The notes under the pieces: model-generated
What the model saw: only the letters and a program-made list of their open reading frames with translations
Databases searched by the model: none
Told to the model about the DNA's origin: nothing
Position numbers and translations under genes: made by a program
DNA from: Ricordea florida
Lineage: Eukaryota; Cnidaria; Anthozoa; Corallimorpharia; Ricordeidae
Reading direction: 5' to 3'
DNA length: 64,000 bases
Assembly (NCBI GenBank): GCA_949710005.1
Contig: OX453272.1
Span: 26,686,130 to 26,750,129, forward strand
Shown: piece after piece, positions 11,565 to 23,652 of the stretch
Layout: the number at the start of each line of letters is the position of its first letter
Numbering within the stretch: the first letter of the stretch is position 1

Positions 11565-11662
11565 AAAGCTCACTAAAGGGAATATCGCATATATCGGTAT
11601 CGCAGAGATCATGGGTTCGATTCCCTTTCAGCCCTGAGTTTTTTTTTTCGGGCTTTAATTCC
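11565..11662 (+). repeat. tRNA-derived SINE-like fragment
   Basis: ATGGGTTCGATTCCC at about 11609-11624 matches the B-box/T-arm consensus of tRNA genes. It is followed by CAGCCCTGAG, a T run and CGGGCTT, which fold into a small hairpin. No A box or complete cloverleaf precedes it. A degraded SINE tail is therefore more likely than a functional tRNA gene. Confidence 0.4.
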
Positions 11663-12605
11663 ACAGCTGCTTAAGAAGTTGTGTACATAACTGCGATGAT
11701 CAATTGGTGTCATAACATATTACTCCGCAGTTCAATTATATGGTCTTTCATATATTCATTTGCATCATTAAAGGACTTAAAGGAATACCGTCCGTAAACT
11801 TTGTCGTTTTTAGAGCGAGTTTAGACTGGAATTTCACACGGTTTGGAAGCACTTTGAAGGCTGAAATTTTAGAGATTCATTTATCTATGTATTACCTTCC
11901 CGTTCCCTAAAAGAAAAAATGTGCCATTTTCGATCTACATCTCCTTTAAAAGTGCATTTAGTAGGGAAGCGTCGTTGGGTGCCCCTGAAAAGTCGGAACT
12001 CGGAAGTGGAAAGCAAAAGTGACCCTTTTCCCATGAAAGTCCCTTCTCACCTCATGCTTGATCAGATTAATCCTAGGGGGCCTGGAACTGAATCCGAGTA
12101 GTCCCCAGTACTCGCACGTCATCAGTCGTTGTTCACCATGGTGGATGCGTCAGTGGCTGAGAATGTAAAATTCTTATTGTGGTCTTTGTGCTTGCGTTTT
12201 GGGCTCGAAAATCCTGCCACAAACACGTTTGTTTGCTCTGATAAAAGTTAAGTCCATCATTATAGAGATTATGATTTGGTGTTCTTGAATCCTCGATCAT
12301 TCTTGTTTCACATACAAGGATGGTTCTCATGTCTTGATTTGTTGTCAATCGTGAAGTCATTTGTTTGTAATCTAAGTGATTGGAAGCACAAACGTATCTC
12401 TCAAGTCATACAGTCGTCCTGATTGTTTGTATGATGTAGTCTGACTGATATGGCTTACCTTTTTAATACTGGAAATAGTGTTCACTAGAGCTGCCTCCGC
12501 TTTTGAATACCGGTTTATGACGATGTGTATTGAACATAAATACTGTGCAATATAACTGTTGAAAATTTGATGTGCCGAGAATTTTAGGTAACATTTCCTC
12601 ACAAC

Positions 12606-12720
12606 TCCCTACTTTATTATGCATGCTGTACGGTTGCATACAGTTTCGTTCTCAGAAATTAATGTTTGCACGCGCACTTCCCAAGACAATTCAACTACAG
12701 CATGCATAATGAAGTAGGGA
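12606..12720. repeat. Inverted-repeat element, 25-bp arms
   Basis: TCCCTACTTTATTATGCATG... (12606-12630) pairs with 12696-12720 with one mismatch. The unit is 115 bp with no coding content. It is a small foldback or MITE-like element similar in scale to the one at 5427. Confidence 0.8.
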
Positions 12721-13422
12721 CCTGTGGGGAAATCTTACCAAATTAAATTTTTATTGAAGTTACATGTAATATCCATGCAATTAGTTAATATATTTCCTTG
12801 TAAATTTGACAATGAAATCTATTACAATTATAGAGTATTGTATTAATATGCTGTGCAACAGGAACGTATTGTGAGTTAAAAAATTTCTGTACTGTCGACT
12901 CTGTTGCTGATTTGAGTCTGACAAACCAAATCTTGTACCAAATAATTCTATTCAGTACTGTTGAATGCTTTTGAATTTAAAGAAATCACTGAAGTGCAAA
13001 ATACTCAATTTGGAATCCTGCTCGTAGTATTGCGATGAAACACAACCTTGGGGTTGAAAAAATGAGATGTATACGGCACCACTTTGCGCACTTGCTAAAA
13101 TATTATCTTAGACCACCATGCACGCCTAGTTTTATCAAATCGGGGACACATTTTTTACTTTTTTGAAATTCCCTGTATGTTTACATGCAGGGATCTCTGG
13201 GGTGCCTCCTCAGGGGCTAATGGCTAATGATGCAGTTTGTTGGTTGAAAGTGTGAATCAAGACAAATTTTGTTTCATAATTGAAATTTCCAAATGCTCTG
13301 TTGGATAGCAGCTATAACCAGGCCTTCTGACAGGGTGCGGGAAAAAAAAGAAAATTGTGCGGGTTTTGGGAGGCAAATTGTATGGTAAAAAATGGCGATT
13401 GTGTGGGAATTGTCAGGGATTG

Positions 13423-14153
13423 CAGTGCTCGAAATTAGAAAAAAATCCAGGTTGTCCTTATGGCAAATGCCGGACAACCTGGCCCTTGACTTTGGTTGCC
13501 CTGATAAGGACTTGGTTGCCCGTGACATGTTCTTTGATTTTTGTCTAGTTATAGGGTTTGACCAGAGAAATAATACCCCTATCAGAATGCCTCTGTTTTC
13601 ATAGTTTTCGAAGTTCTGCGAGTAATAAATATTTAATATTTCAAACAAAGTAAGTATAACCCACCCATTTACTTCATTATAAAACTAACAATTGTTACTC
13701 TTACCTCAAAATCGTTGCTTGAAATGTCTGTAAGCACTGATCCCACAATGCCCCAGAAAAGACTAAATACGCATGCACCATAATATTTCGAGGAGGTCTG
13801 GGTTTGAAGACAACACGACAAGCTTATGGTGGCTTATTGAATCGAACGAAAGGCGTTCAGTGAACGGTTAAAACCTTTCATTTCCTTTGTTTTACAAATT
13901 GTCATGGATTCCCATCCATCTATCAGTATCAGGAGATAAACCTCGCATTTAGAGCTGTTTTCGTGTCTCACTTTTATAGCTTCTGTTCTTTATTCTGTTT
14001 CGCATCACAGTAATGTAAGTACTTCAATTTTTTCCTGGGTTGTCCGACGAATTCTTCTCGGGCAACTAGCCCTTTATTTTTCCTAACAAATGGTTGCCTG
14101 AACAAAGTTTTAGTTGTCTCCGGCAACCAGGCAACCGCTAATTTCGAGCACTG
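13423..14153. mobile_element. Non-autonomous DNA transposon, CAGTG...CACTG ends
   Basis: CAGTGCTCGAAATTAG at 13423-13438 is the exact reverse complement of 14138-14153, delimiting 731 bp. The subterminal regions also share inverted GGTTGCC/GGCAACC motifs. CAG...CTG ends are common in hAT-like and some other DNA transposons. The expected 8-bp target duplication is not clean here, so the superfamily is unresolved. The enclosed ORFs are chance openings. Confidence 0.7.
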
Positions 14154-14272
14154 AGATTGCACAATCGTGTAAACAAATATTCGATCACCGGGCCCAAAAA
14201 ACCAGACATGGAGGAATTTCTGGACAAATGAAAAGTGCAACAATTGTCCTCTTGGTTTGGCAATTAAACATA

Positions 14273-14984
14273 CAGTACCGCCCAGAAGTATTGAAGCATT
14301 TCGTAAAGCGTAAAGCGCGAGAAAATCGATCGTGTCACTCGCGCTTGACGCGCCTACATCTACGCGTGCATACAGTGAAACTTGCATAAAACTTTACTCA
14401 TGGGACAAAATCTACCTCATTAAGTGACAAAGGAGACAAAGAAGCCTTATTATAATGCATAGTGTAACACTAGTGAATGCAAAGCAAGTTAATTTTGCGT
14501 CCGAACGACATTGTAAGGAAAGCACCGTATATACTTCGAATGCATCAGCAGATCTTTGACTTGGCTCATCAGTCTCGGGTTTGTTTTGATCAGCGTGTCA
14601 CTCCATTGTTTGTGAAGAACACTTCGTTGTAGAAAACCAAGAAAAGCAGCAATTTCAAGGCTTTTCGGTGTCGAAGTACAATGTAGTCTACAGAACGAGG
14701 GGTGTTTTTTTGATTTCTAGAAACAGAAAGAACCACATCAATGAAATAAAAAGAGTCACTCACGCTTCACTCGCGCTTGGTAATTCATTGCTTTCAATTC
14801 CCTGTTGGGAATACCATTTCCGGATTGAATAAGAAAGGAAAAGTTAATTGCGTGTCAAGTGTGCGTCGTTTCACACGCTGCAAAATTCACTTGCGCTTTT
14901 CTTGCGCTTGACTCGCGCGTAAATAAAAAAATTCACTTCCGACCTACACGCGAGTGGGTGCTTCAATACTTCTGGGCGGTACTG
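14273..14984. mobile_element. Tc1/mariner-type MITE, CAGT ends and TA duplication
   Basis: CAGTACCGCCCAGAAGTATT... begins at 14273. Its reverse complement ends at 14984. TA lies directly outside both ends (14271-14272 and 14985-14986). TA duplication with CAGT termini is the hallmark of Tc1/mariner elements. The 712-bp body has no transposase but carries scattered CGCGCTTGACGCG-like subrepeats, so it must be mobilised in trans if at all. Confidence 0.8.
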
Positions 14985-15795
14985 TAAACCAAACTTCTAT
15001 TTTGCTACAACTCTGGCCAAAGTTTGTATCAACAAAATCATGTTGCATGACATGTTGGATTAAATTTATTCCAAACTGTAATTCCTGGGCATAATTCCGC
15101 ATTGAAATAAAATGTCTTCGACCAGAACAAGTTACTTTATAAAAAATCCCGACATTTTTGTAATTTCTTTGATATGTAGAGCGAATAAATTATTATCTCG
15201 TTAAGGTTTAAAACTCTTCATGCTGGAAATTGCAGCAAAAACCACAACACAGAGACAAATGCAAATTCAATTGTGTCCGTCTTAATATAATTTGATATCA
15301 CTTTATTTTAAACTTAGAAATAAGAGCGTGAAACTTGTATTTCCTGAATGAAACCGTCCTTCAATTGAATAACAAAAATAAACCTTTTTCTTGACGAGAA
15401 TTATTGATTTCTGTCACCCAAAGTTGCAGTGCTTTTGTTTGTCAATTTGCAAATCGGTGTGTTCCGACAAAATTTTCATAAGCCAATGAAAAATAAGATT
15501 AGACTTAGAACAGTGCCCAGGCCAGCATGGAGCTATGAAGACGCCTTGTTGTTTTTATATCCACTCAAGTTGTTCAATCGCGGCAAGTGGCAGATTTCTG
15601 GATTGTTTTGCAAAATAAATAGCCTAAATATATCCTAAAAAGCTTCTTCAAACCTTGGCAATCGATAGGAATACTGATTCAATTAGCTTTTTATCCAAAT
15701 CTTTTCATATTATGCGGGATTTCACGGATTTTCAGAAATTTTGCGGGATTGTACAGCTTTGATCAAATTGTGCGGTCCCGCACCTGCGCACCCTG

Positions 15796-16064
15796 CCTAA
15801 GGAAGATGTGGAAATGCTAAATTAACCATGCATGGGATAAACTTGGTGGCATGGTTATTGGACCATTTCCATAATGTGAATTACCCTACCATTCATGGGA
15901 AATGGTGTTATAACCATATATGAGCATTACCTAAGGAAGATGTGAAAATGCTATTAACCATGCATGGGATAAATTTTGTAGCATGGTTATTGGACTATTT
16001 TCATCGTGTGAATTACCCTACCAGTCGTGGGAAATGGTGTTATAACCATATATGAGCCTTACCT
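15796..16064. repeat. Two-copy tandem repeat, 134-bp unit
   Basis: CCTAAGGAAGATGTG(G/A)AAATGCT... begins at 15796 and again at 15930. Both units carry ACCATGCATGGGATAAA, GAATTACCCTACCA and GGGAAATGGTGTTATAACC. Scattered substitutions show the duplication is not brand new. No coding content. Confidence 0.85.
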
Positions 16065-16790
16065 ATAGCCTCTCATGCAAACATTCTTAGGGGCTTGTCA
16101 CGCGTTCCTACCCCACGAACGTCTGCTTCAACCAGTAGCCTCTTCTGTTCAGGCGAACTGGCCAATCACTGGCTGTTTGCCATTTTTTGAAAAACGGGAC
16201 TTTGACCTCAAATTCATTTCGTGTGTACACGTAAACATGGCAAATGTCACTGCGGTCTTCGATCTTGTGTCCCAAAAATTTTGTATTCGGGAGTTTTTCC
16301 CCTCCATCCTTTTATCAGCACGATCAATGAATGTCACAAACTACTGGCTTCACGAAGCCGGGGCGGGCGTTGTTTTGGCAGGAACTTTCGCAAACTCGGT
16401 TAGGCTGGAGACCATCAGAATCGCAGGCCCTTGTCACCGCCACAATGTTAACATTAGCTTCCCGTGTTTGAAAGCACCGTGGATCAATTAGAGGCATGTA
16501 ATGGATTTGTCAGGGACAGAGCATTAAAAAAAATGAAGGGGGGGGGGGAGGGAGTGATAATTCTCCAAAAGAATATTCCTGCAAGGGTAGCCTGAAAAGA
16601 AAATCCTTCCAGCAGTGGCACCCAAAGAAAAATTCATGTAGCTCCAGAGAAGAAAAATCCTGCACACCTATATATAGTGGGCTTCAAAAAAAAAAATACA
16701 TTTACAGTTGCACTGCAGTTATGAATTGCTAATTGACAAAAGCACTGCTCAGGGAGCAGATAAGGCAGGAACTCCTTGGACCACGCATTA
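16065..16790. other. No supported gene
   Basis: A 138-residue plus-strand ORF (16075-16491) lacks any recognisable domain and is overlapped by equally plausible short frames on the other strand. A poly-G run lies at 16540-16552. I could not support a gene. Confidence 0.35.
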
Positions 16791-17275
16791 ATTCCCATTA
16801 ATGGCATTTTGTTTTCCATTGATGTATTTTCAATGAAGCACATTTATGGAAAAACTGTAAAACATTAATTTGTAAAACTTTTCCATTAATGGTTCTCATG
16901 TCTACTATATGGTATTCATGCAAATTCCAATTTTAAATGCAAGACCATTAATGGGTTTTCTTGTCCTTGGTTATATTCCCATTAACAGCATTTTGTTTTC
17001 TATTAATGGATTTTCAATGAAGCATATTAATGGAAACACTGTGAAGTAACTTCTGAAACATGTCCCATTCATGGTTTTCATATGGACTAATGGTATTCAT
17101 CCAAATTCCAATGCCAAATGTAAAACCATTAATGGGTTTTCTAGTCCCTGGTTATTCCCATAAATGGCATATTTTTTTTCATTGATGGATTTACCTCAAA
17201 TCCCATGAATGGAAAGAATTTGAAGCAATTTGCATAATAGTTCCCATCAATGTTTTTCATATTGGGTAATAGTTC
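16791..17275. repeat. Tandem ~180-bp repeat rich in CCATTAATGG palindromes
   Basis: Roughly two and a half degenerate units each contain CCATTAATGGCATTTTGTTTTC, a TTTTCAATGAAGCA block, TGGTATTCAT and ACCATTAATGGGTTTTC (shown here by motif). Each unit holds several short ATTAAT palindromes. It is satellite-like and non-coding. Confidence 0.7.
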
Positions 17276-19200
17276 TTATTCAGATCCCACTTTGGATTAT
17301 CATCAGTCAGCATATCAATTGTCAGTGTTTGTAGCGGTTAGCGTTTGTAGACGTTGGCGTGTTTTACTGGTGATCTTATCACCAGTTGGCCTCTGTGGCA
17401 TCAATATTTTGTCAGTGGTACACACACATGGGGCGGGGTGTTTGGATCTACAGATGACTCACAAGAAAGCAGCATGTTGTCATTTCTGGTGTGCAGCAGT
17501 TAGCTGTCTTGGCATGTAACCTGTGTGGTCAGCGGAACCCTGGTGCAGTTGATTGGGATGATGGCCTGCGGTCTTCTCCTGTTGCCTTGGTTCATCATGC
17601 ACATTGTGTACTTTTAGCGTGTACTTTGCCTTCCAAGTTGGCTGTTGCTCTTGATTCATTCTGATCTGTTCTTCAAGTTCTCCTCACACCCCAATTTTCC
17701 TTGGCTTTTGTCATAGGTAGTTGTTTTTCATTATTGTTTCAGTTCCATTATTATTTCTATCAATATATTATTAGTTATCTAGTTATCTACTAATTTTTTT
17801 TGTATTTTGTTTTTTTTTACTGAGTCTGCTCAGTGTGACGGGTGCCCAGTGTGTGGTGTAGGGTGTGGTGGCTTGTGGCTGGGTCAGCAGGCAGTGCCTG
17901 TGCCAGCTGGGCAGGCTTCTTAGGGTGTGGGTTTGGGCACTCATTCAGGCCCATAGCCTCCTGGGACATCTAACCTCTACCTTGCGACAATTGTTGTTTA
18001 CTTATATTTTTGTGAATGTATAATGTCCATCTATATTATTAAGTATCAAATTTTTTCAAGGGCAGTTTAGAATAAGTAAGCACTTGTACATTAATTTTTT
18101 GAAAGACAGCAAACTACATTCACCTCAGAGGCTTGGTGCAATTTTTTGTTCTTTGAGAAATTTGCTTGTGCTTATTAATTGTAAATTGATCCTCATATAA
18201 TGATTAAAGGAGAAACAAATTTGTGGAGAGGAAGGGACATGCTTTGGGGTGGCAACTGACAGGACTTGTTAAGCTGGAAAGCGTCAGGTGAAATAGTTAA
18301 TATTTGTGTACTCTAAAGTGTATAAATAATTATTATATGGAACATGATAAAAAGTAGTAAAAAATGTTATGGTGTACTTACCCAGTCTGCCATTGCAATC
18401 TGACAGCAAGTGTTTCCTGTGTTTTATTCCCTAATAACGTCTGAAGGTCTTTTGAAGGATTTTTTTATCGAAGGGATCATACAGTTATGGTGATAAATAA
18501 GGAAACTCAAGTCACTTAAAGAAGAGATAGTTTTTTTAGCCCTTTAACTCCTAAGGGGTCTTTCTGTGATGAGTAAAATTGTCTGGCATTAGCCAGAGGG
18601 AAATCTATAAAGTCAATGTTAGGAGGGCAATTGTTAATTAAGAAGGTATTGAAAAAGCTATTTACTGATTGAAGAGAGATTTTTTTGTGAATTCTAAAGG
18701 AGGAATCCAGCATCTTCTTGTATTAAAACACTAAAAAATCTTGTGATGATAAAGTAGTTGGTGTTTCAAGCATTAGCCCTTTGATGCTCTCATGAGGGCT
18801 AATGCTAAGAGCTTAAGCTTCTCTATCAACTTCTGTTGGCATAAAGAACCTTCTAAATGTATTTTATAAACCCTTTTATTGTGTTCCAATTTCGAAAAAC
18901 AAAGCACCTGTTTTTAGCATCTAAGCTCTTTATTTGTGTTCTGTAATTGGTATGACAAATAATTGACTAATAGCTGTGTTGTTCTTGTAAACATTTGCTC
19001 ATGAAAGTGCTGCCACCCCCTTTAAATATATCACCTTCCTTTAATAAGTCACCCTTATCTAGAGGATAAATTTTGAGGCCAAGCCTTTCACCTAAAGAAA
19101 ACAGATAACATCTTTCAATGGATATTACTCAATCAGGTTAATCAGGGAAATGAGAGTGTTATTTGTAACTGTTATTTAATATCTGTGTTTAGTAGAAATA
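17276..19200. other. Non-coding stretch with small hairpins
   Basis: This is a G/T-rich interval (17820-17950), followed by AT-rich sequence. A hairpin at about 18770-18810 (AGCATTAGCCCT ... AGGGCTAATGCT) is clear. Short ORFs have no family features. CCCTTTAACTCCTAAG near 18540 looks like a dispersed repeat, but I cannot name it. Confidence 0.4.
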
Positions 19201-19415
19201 CTCAGGTGATTATACAAAATCGTGCGCTCTGATTGGTTCGCTATCTCGGATTATCAGCCGATAATCACCTCGACGAACAAAATGGCTGCCATTCGTACAA
19301 TGTGTGTGTGTTTTCGTGTTGTACAATGCTTTTTCTTTTCTTTCTTTTGAATTAATCACCTGTGTATTTATACTAAAACAATTATTCGCCTCAGGCTCAG
19401 TGATTATTTAGTAAA
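19201..19415. repeat. Dispersed inverted-repeat family, copy A left part
   Basis: GGTGATTATACAAAATCG..., GCCGATAATCACCTCGACGAACAAAATGG and CACCTGTGTATTTATACTAAAAC recur in reverse orientation at 57525-57800. Here the family is split: its remaining end (CGGTGAAT...CTTCGGCGAATAATTG) lies at 20650-20722. The 1.2 kb between looks like later inserted sequence. Both ends contain CAATTATTCGCC and GTGATTATC palindromic motifs. It is a non-autonomous element. Confidence 0.65.
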
Positions 19416-19418
19416 TAA

Positions 19419-19592
19419 ACCCCTTCCGGCGGCTGGTATATCGGAGGATAATGCCCGCGGCTGAGAGATTGTCCGAAAAATGAACAGTTGGCCGAGAAGC
19501 GAAGCTTCGAGGGCATATGTGAAATTTTGAGGACAATCTCTCAGCCAAGGGCATTATCCTCCCATATACCAGTAAGCCAGGAAGGGGTTTAT
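19419..19592. repeat. Foldback repeat inside the split element
   Basis: AACCCCTTCC, GGTATATCGGAGGATAATGCCC and GGCTGAGAGATTGTCC (arms given by segment) reappear in inverted order by 19590 with a few mismatches and a roughly 40-nt centre. It probably forms one end of the sequence inserted between 19415 and 20650. Confidence 0.65.
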
Positions 19593-20649
19593 TTATTTTA
19601 TAACCCTCCGCGATCGTGAATTAATTTCTACTTTGTACGTGTTGAAGAAAAAGAAAAACAAGTCGTCTGACAGGGGATTCAGGCGACTGATGAAAACACT
19701 GCATGTGCATTGATTGGTTAAAATTGTTTTATATAAACTGTGATTGGACCAGAGCTTGACAAGCTGTCATGTCAAAACATACTCTCGCAACGCCCCTTAC
19801 GTGAAAATCTGGAAAGCACGGCACTTTTGGTTTATTTTACCAACTGCTTTTTTCGAAAACATGTCAAAGCAAAACATTTGCAATGGATTAGAACAGAAAA
19901 TTCAACCATACCACTAACACTGCGAAAGAAATTACACCTATGAAACAGGGAATTTGGAAAATATGGTGTAGTTGAAGGAATTGTTCGCAAACTTGGCTTT
20001 ATTGTTGAATGGCGGGCGCCGAGGAGATCGAAGAAAAAAAAGGTAGACGAACTTTAGTTCCAGTTGCAAGAACAGGTTGAACTGACTGAACCGAATTCTT
20101 TTGAGCTATAAATCGAGCGATAGTATTCAGGGATGACTCGAATAGTTGTTCTACGGTTAGTCGTGTACTGTACCACTGGAGCGACTTACCGTTTGCGTAG
20201 TTTATTGTTTTTTGCTTGGAAAAGTTTCTCAACCGGCAGCTTTAAAGACAAGGGGAAGTGTACCTTGTGCAAAACCAGCCTTTTTGCACATTTCAGTGGG
20301 GAGATTTTCAAGAATTTGATTGCCCAAAGGTTCGTAACTTTTGCTCAACTCCAGGCCAAAAACACCAGCAGCTTATTTTGTTGATTTTCCGTTTTATCCG
20401 GAGCTACAGCTGCGACTAACTACTTGACTACGATCACTGGATTCTACAAAACGAGTTTGTTTGTTTTCCATGGAAATTAAATAAAGAAAACACCGAACAC
20501 TGAATGTTTCCGTTTCTTAATTGTGATCCAAAAATCGGACGACAAATATCGCTTCGGACGGGGGTTATTGCGTGATACCCGTCCTCCGATTTTTTACCAC
20601 GTGACTCAAAATAGCCAATAAAATATCTTAAAAATTAATCGGTGGGTTA
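19593..20649. other. Probable non-coding insert
   Basis: This is the remainder of the sequence separating the two parts of the element at 19201 and 20650. Short ORFs on both strands around 20000-20384 lack recognisable domains. No gene is supported. Confidence 0.35.
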
Positions 20650-20722
20650 TAACGGTGAATATTCACCTCGACTTCGTCTCGGTGAATTCACTGATAATCA
20701 CTTCGCCTTCGGCGAATAATTG
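20650..20722. repeat. Dispersed inverted-repeat family, copy A right part
   Basis: GGTGAATATTCACCTCG, CTCGGTGAATTCACTG and CACTTCGCCTTCGGCGAAT match the end of the 57525-57800 copy in reverse complement. That copy joins this segment directly to the part seen at 19365-19410, which indicates the intervening DNA here is an insertion. Confidence 0.6.
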
Positions 20723-20726
20723 TTAA

Positions 20727-21107
20727 ATAATCAGAAATTAGTCAATACTATTGAGCTGTGGTATAGTGACTTGTGCTGCCATTGGTACCTATATATGCCT
20801 CAATTGCTATAAAGAACTGGAATTGTAATACTGAGTTAAATCCTGAGCTTGTTCTCTATGATTAAAGCTCTTCCATCACATATCCATATAATTCGGCATT
20901 AAGCTAAATCAATAAGCCACCCCAGTCTATTAACTGCACACTGTAACTAGCCACTGCTAATGGAATTGGTAATGAATAAGCCACCCACGTTGCTTAATAG
21001 AGTATTTACGATAGTTTATTCTCTGTTTAAATAGAGACCTCAAGTGAATGCAAGCTACAGGAGTTCAGCTCAACTGACATCTTCACCAGGATTTAACAGA
21101 AAAGAGT
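20727..21107 (+). repeat. 5' segment shared by the two zinc-finger loci (copy 2)
   Basis: This is the counterpart of 1622-2036, with the same order of landmarks (AATCAGAAATT, TATTGAGCTGTGG, CCACCCACGTTGCTTAATAG, GACCTCAAGTGAATG). The left boundary of homology coincides with the end of the inverted-repeat element at 20722. Confidence 0.7.
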
Positions 21108-22014
21108 GAATTAGCAACAGGCATTTATTACATAAATTTGCCATAGAGTACACAAAGAAAAGAGTCGCATACAAATGTAGTGATTGCAACAAATCCCTTA
21201 GACTGACAGCACACCTTCAGAACCACGAAAACGTACACACAGGAGACAAACCATACAAGTGTAAAGTGTACAACAAATGCTTTAGACAAAGAGGAGGTCT
21301 GCAGACACACCAAAGAATGCCATACAAATGCACAGTGTGCAACAAATCCTTTGGGGAAAGAGGAGACCTCCAGAGACACCAAAGAATACACACAGGCCAT
21401 AAACCATTCAAATGCACTGATTGCAACAAGTGCTTTAGTAAAAAGGAAAAGCTCCAGGTACACCAAAGAATACACACAGGGGAGAAACCATTCAAATGCA
21501 CTGTGTGCAACAAATGCTTTACACAAAGGGGACACCTGCAAAGACACCAAAGAATTCACACAGGGGAGAAACCATACAAATGCACTGTGTGCAACAAATG
21601 GTTTAGACATAGACGAAGCCTGCAGAGACACCAAATAATGCACACAGGGGAGAAACCATACAAATGCACTCTGTGCAACAAATGCTTTACACAAAGAGGA
21701 AACCTGCAGTCACACCAAAGAATACACGCAGGGGAGAAACCATACAAATGCACTGTGTGCAACGAATGCTTTAGTGAAAGGGGAAAGCTCCAGAGACACC
21801 AAAGAATACACACTAGGGAGAAACCATACAATTGCACTGATTGCAACAAGTGCTTTACACAAAGAGGAGGCTTGCAGACACACCAAAGAATACACACAGG
21901 CCATAAGCCATTCAAATGCACTGATTGCAACAAGTGCTTTAGTGAAAAGGGAAAGCTCCAGATACACCAAAGAATACACACGGGGGAGAAACCATACAAA
22001 TGCACTGTGTGCAA
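21108..22014 (+). pseudogene. C2H2 zinc-finger array, 3' truncated
   Basis: An open frame from an in-frame TGA near 21107 has no ATG at its start, so it would need an upstream exon. It encodes about ten 28-residue C2H2 units. The first is YKCSDCNKSLRLTAHLQNH; the second lost a cysteine (YKCKVYNK) and is joined to the third by a deletion that removes the linker (QRMPYKC). After YKCTVCN near 22014 the sequence switches abruptly to the end of a hAT remnant on the opposite strand. The final fingers and stop are therefore missing, and the 36 residues read to 22123 are foreign. It is a paralogue of the array at 2137-3552. Confidence 0.75.
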
Positions 22015-23345
22015 CATGCTAATCCATTCAATCTATCCTGGACCATTGTACTTCTCAAATAAGTCTTTAGATTTCGGAGGGTTGAGATGGACCTTTCACA
22101 AGATGACAATGAAATGGGAATAGTCATCAGGATTTGAAGAATGGTATATATTGACGTAAGCACCCTTGTCACTTGTCAAGGGTGGCATCTATGCTGTCAG
22201 GGATGTCTTCTCCTCTATCATTTTTCCCCTTCCACATTATTTCCCACAACAAAAGCTCTGCTGGTAAGCTTGCATAATTAGGAATATCCTGTCTGTAATG
22301 GTTTTAAAATTCCCTAACATTATCCTTCCAAATGGGGTCAGTAGCCAACAAAATAGAAGGAATAACTAAAAATCCTTTGTAGCACACAAAAACATCATCT
22401 TCACATCTGCTGTCCAGTTGTGCAAGAGCATGGTAAGTCAAATTGATCCTATAATAGTCTTCAGGGGTTGGGGCTGGTGCATTGTTTCTGTGAACTTGCC
22501 TTTGAATTATGCTGGGCATACTTGGCTGCACTGAAACACATCTTGCTAGGGTAACAGCTTCTTCATAAAGAGAATAGTACGTGGTACCGAGTTCAGTTTG
22601 CATATCTGTTAATTCTTATTTGAACAAAAAAATCCTCTCTTGCCTTGGGAAGATCCATTGCTTTCTTAGGTACCCTAACTGTGAATGGCCTGGTTAAGTC
22701 TGAAATGTGTCTCAATAACAAGAGTAACAATTAAGGAAAATGTGATTACATTAATTAAGGCTTGTGCATCAATTCTACTGTTTTGATTCTAGGAGCATTT
22801 CTGTTAATTGAAATTTCTTGAAGTGTAGCCACAACTGTGTGAAGAAGATCACGATTCGGTCCATACCAACCAATGCGCTCAATCCACGTTGTTCGAAACA
22901 CATTGTTTTAAGAATATTATTTTAAAAAGTGATTTCAGAACTTCGCGATTTCTATCGATTTGCTGTTGAAGTAAGTCGTTGATCTGCTGATCAATTGGGA
23001 CCGCTTCTACTCATGCTTCTCTCGAAATTCTCCATTGCGATCACTGCAAAATTATGCATCTCACATTTCCCGCTCGCGTGTTTGGTATAACGTGAAATAG
23101 TGGAAGTCCAAAGTGTGAGTGGAGACTTGTACAATTTGTCTAGTTTATTCGTATTTCGCCCACACTGAACTTCAAAACAAACACACGGTAAACAAAATGC
23201 ACCATCGACATATTTTGCCAGGGAAATCTTTTCAGCCAGCTCCTCACAAAATGACGTTAGAATTCGAATATTCCACTGACGCTGAGAAGTCAAATAGCTC
23301 ACCTGGTTTCCACACATTCTCTATGAACTTGCTCACTCCTGGTTT
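22014..23345 (-). pseudogene. hAT-family transposase remnant (TTF-type finger + dimerisation domain)
   Basis: Three minus-strand blocks lie in N- to C-terminal order. 23317-22991 has the TTF-type zinc-finger context (LAKYVDGAFCLPCVCFE...KHASGKCEMHN). 22603-22304 has the central helical region seen in ZMYM1-like hAT proteins (MPSIIQRQVHRNNAPAPTPE then YYRINL...LDSRCEDD). 22172-21990 has the C-terminal hAT dimerisation motif (TIPISLSSCERSISTLRNLK, then TYLRSTM and RLNGLA). The blocks are in different frames with gaps, and most of the catalytic region is not visible. It is a decayed copy. Its 3' end abuts the zinc-finger array, which suggests it truncated that array. Confidence 0.8.
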
Positions 23346-23652
23346 GAATATGAGCTGATTTCCTTGAAAACCAAGCCAACATCATACTGAGAACAGTTCT
23401 CCTTCCGACAAACTGGAGCGCCTCGAAGCATAATTTCTAATTTAAATTCTCCTGTCTTCCTCCGTAGCAAGTTAACGATGAACTCTAATTGGAACGAGAA
23501 CAACCGAAGGCACTTTCCGGGATAGGGTTCCCTTTATATACGATTGTCGGTAGTTTGCACCATAGTTTACGTCCTGGATAGCCAATCACAACCGAGTTTG
23601 AGTAGTTCGCAAGACAATGTGAGTGATTCTTGCCAATAGAGGAGGGTTTTGA

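Noticed and set aside
11590..11640. Functional tRNA gene
   Set aside because: Only a B-box/T-arm-like segment is present; no A box, acceptor stem or anticodon arm can be placed.
13357..14389. Short ORFs on both strands around 13.3-14.4 kb
   Set aside because: They lie largely inside two non-autonomous inverted-repeat elements and show no protein family features.
16075..16491. 138-residue plus-strand ORF as a host gene
   Set aside because: No recognisable domain, no splice or promoter context, and competing short frames on both strands.
21128..22017. Minus-strand and alternative plus ORFs at the second zinc-finger array
   Set aside because: Same period-84 shadow effect; no independent domain signal.
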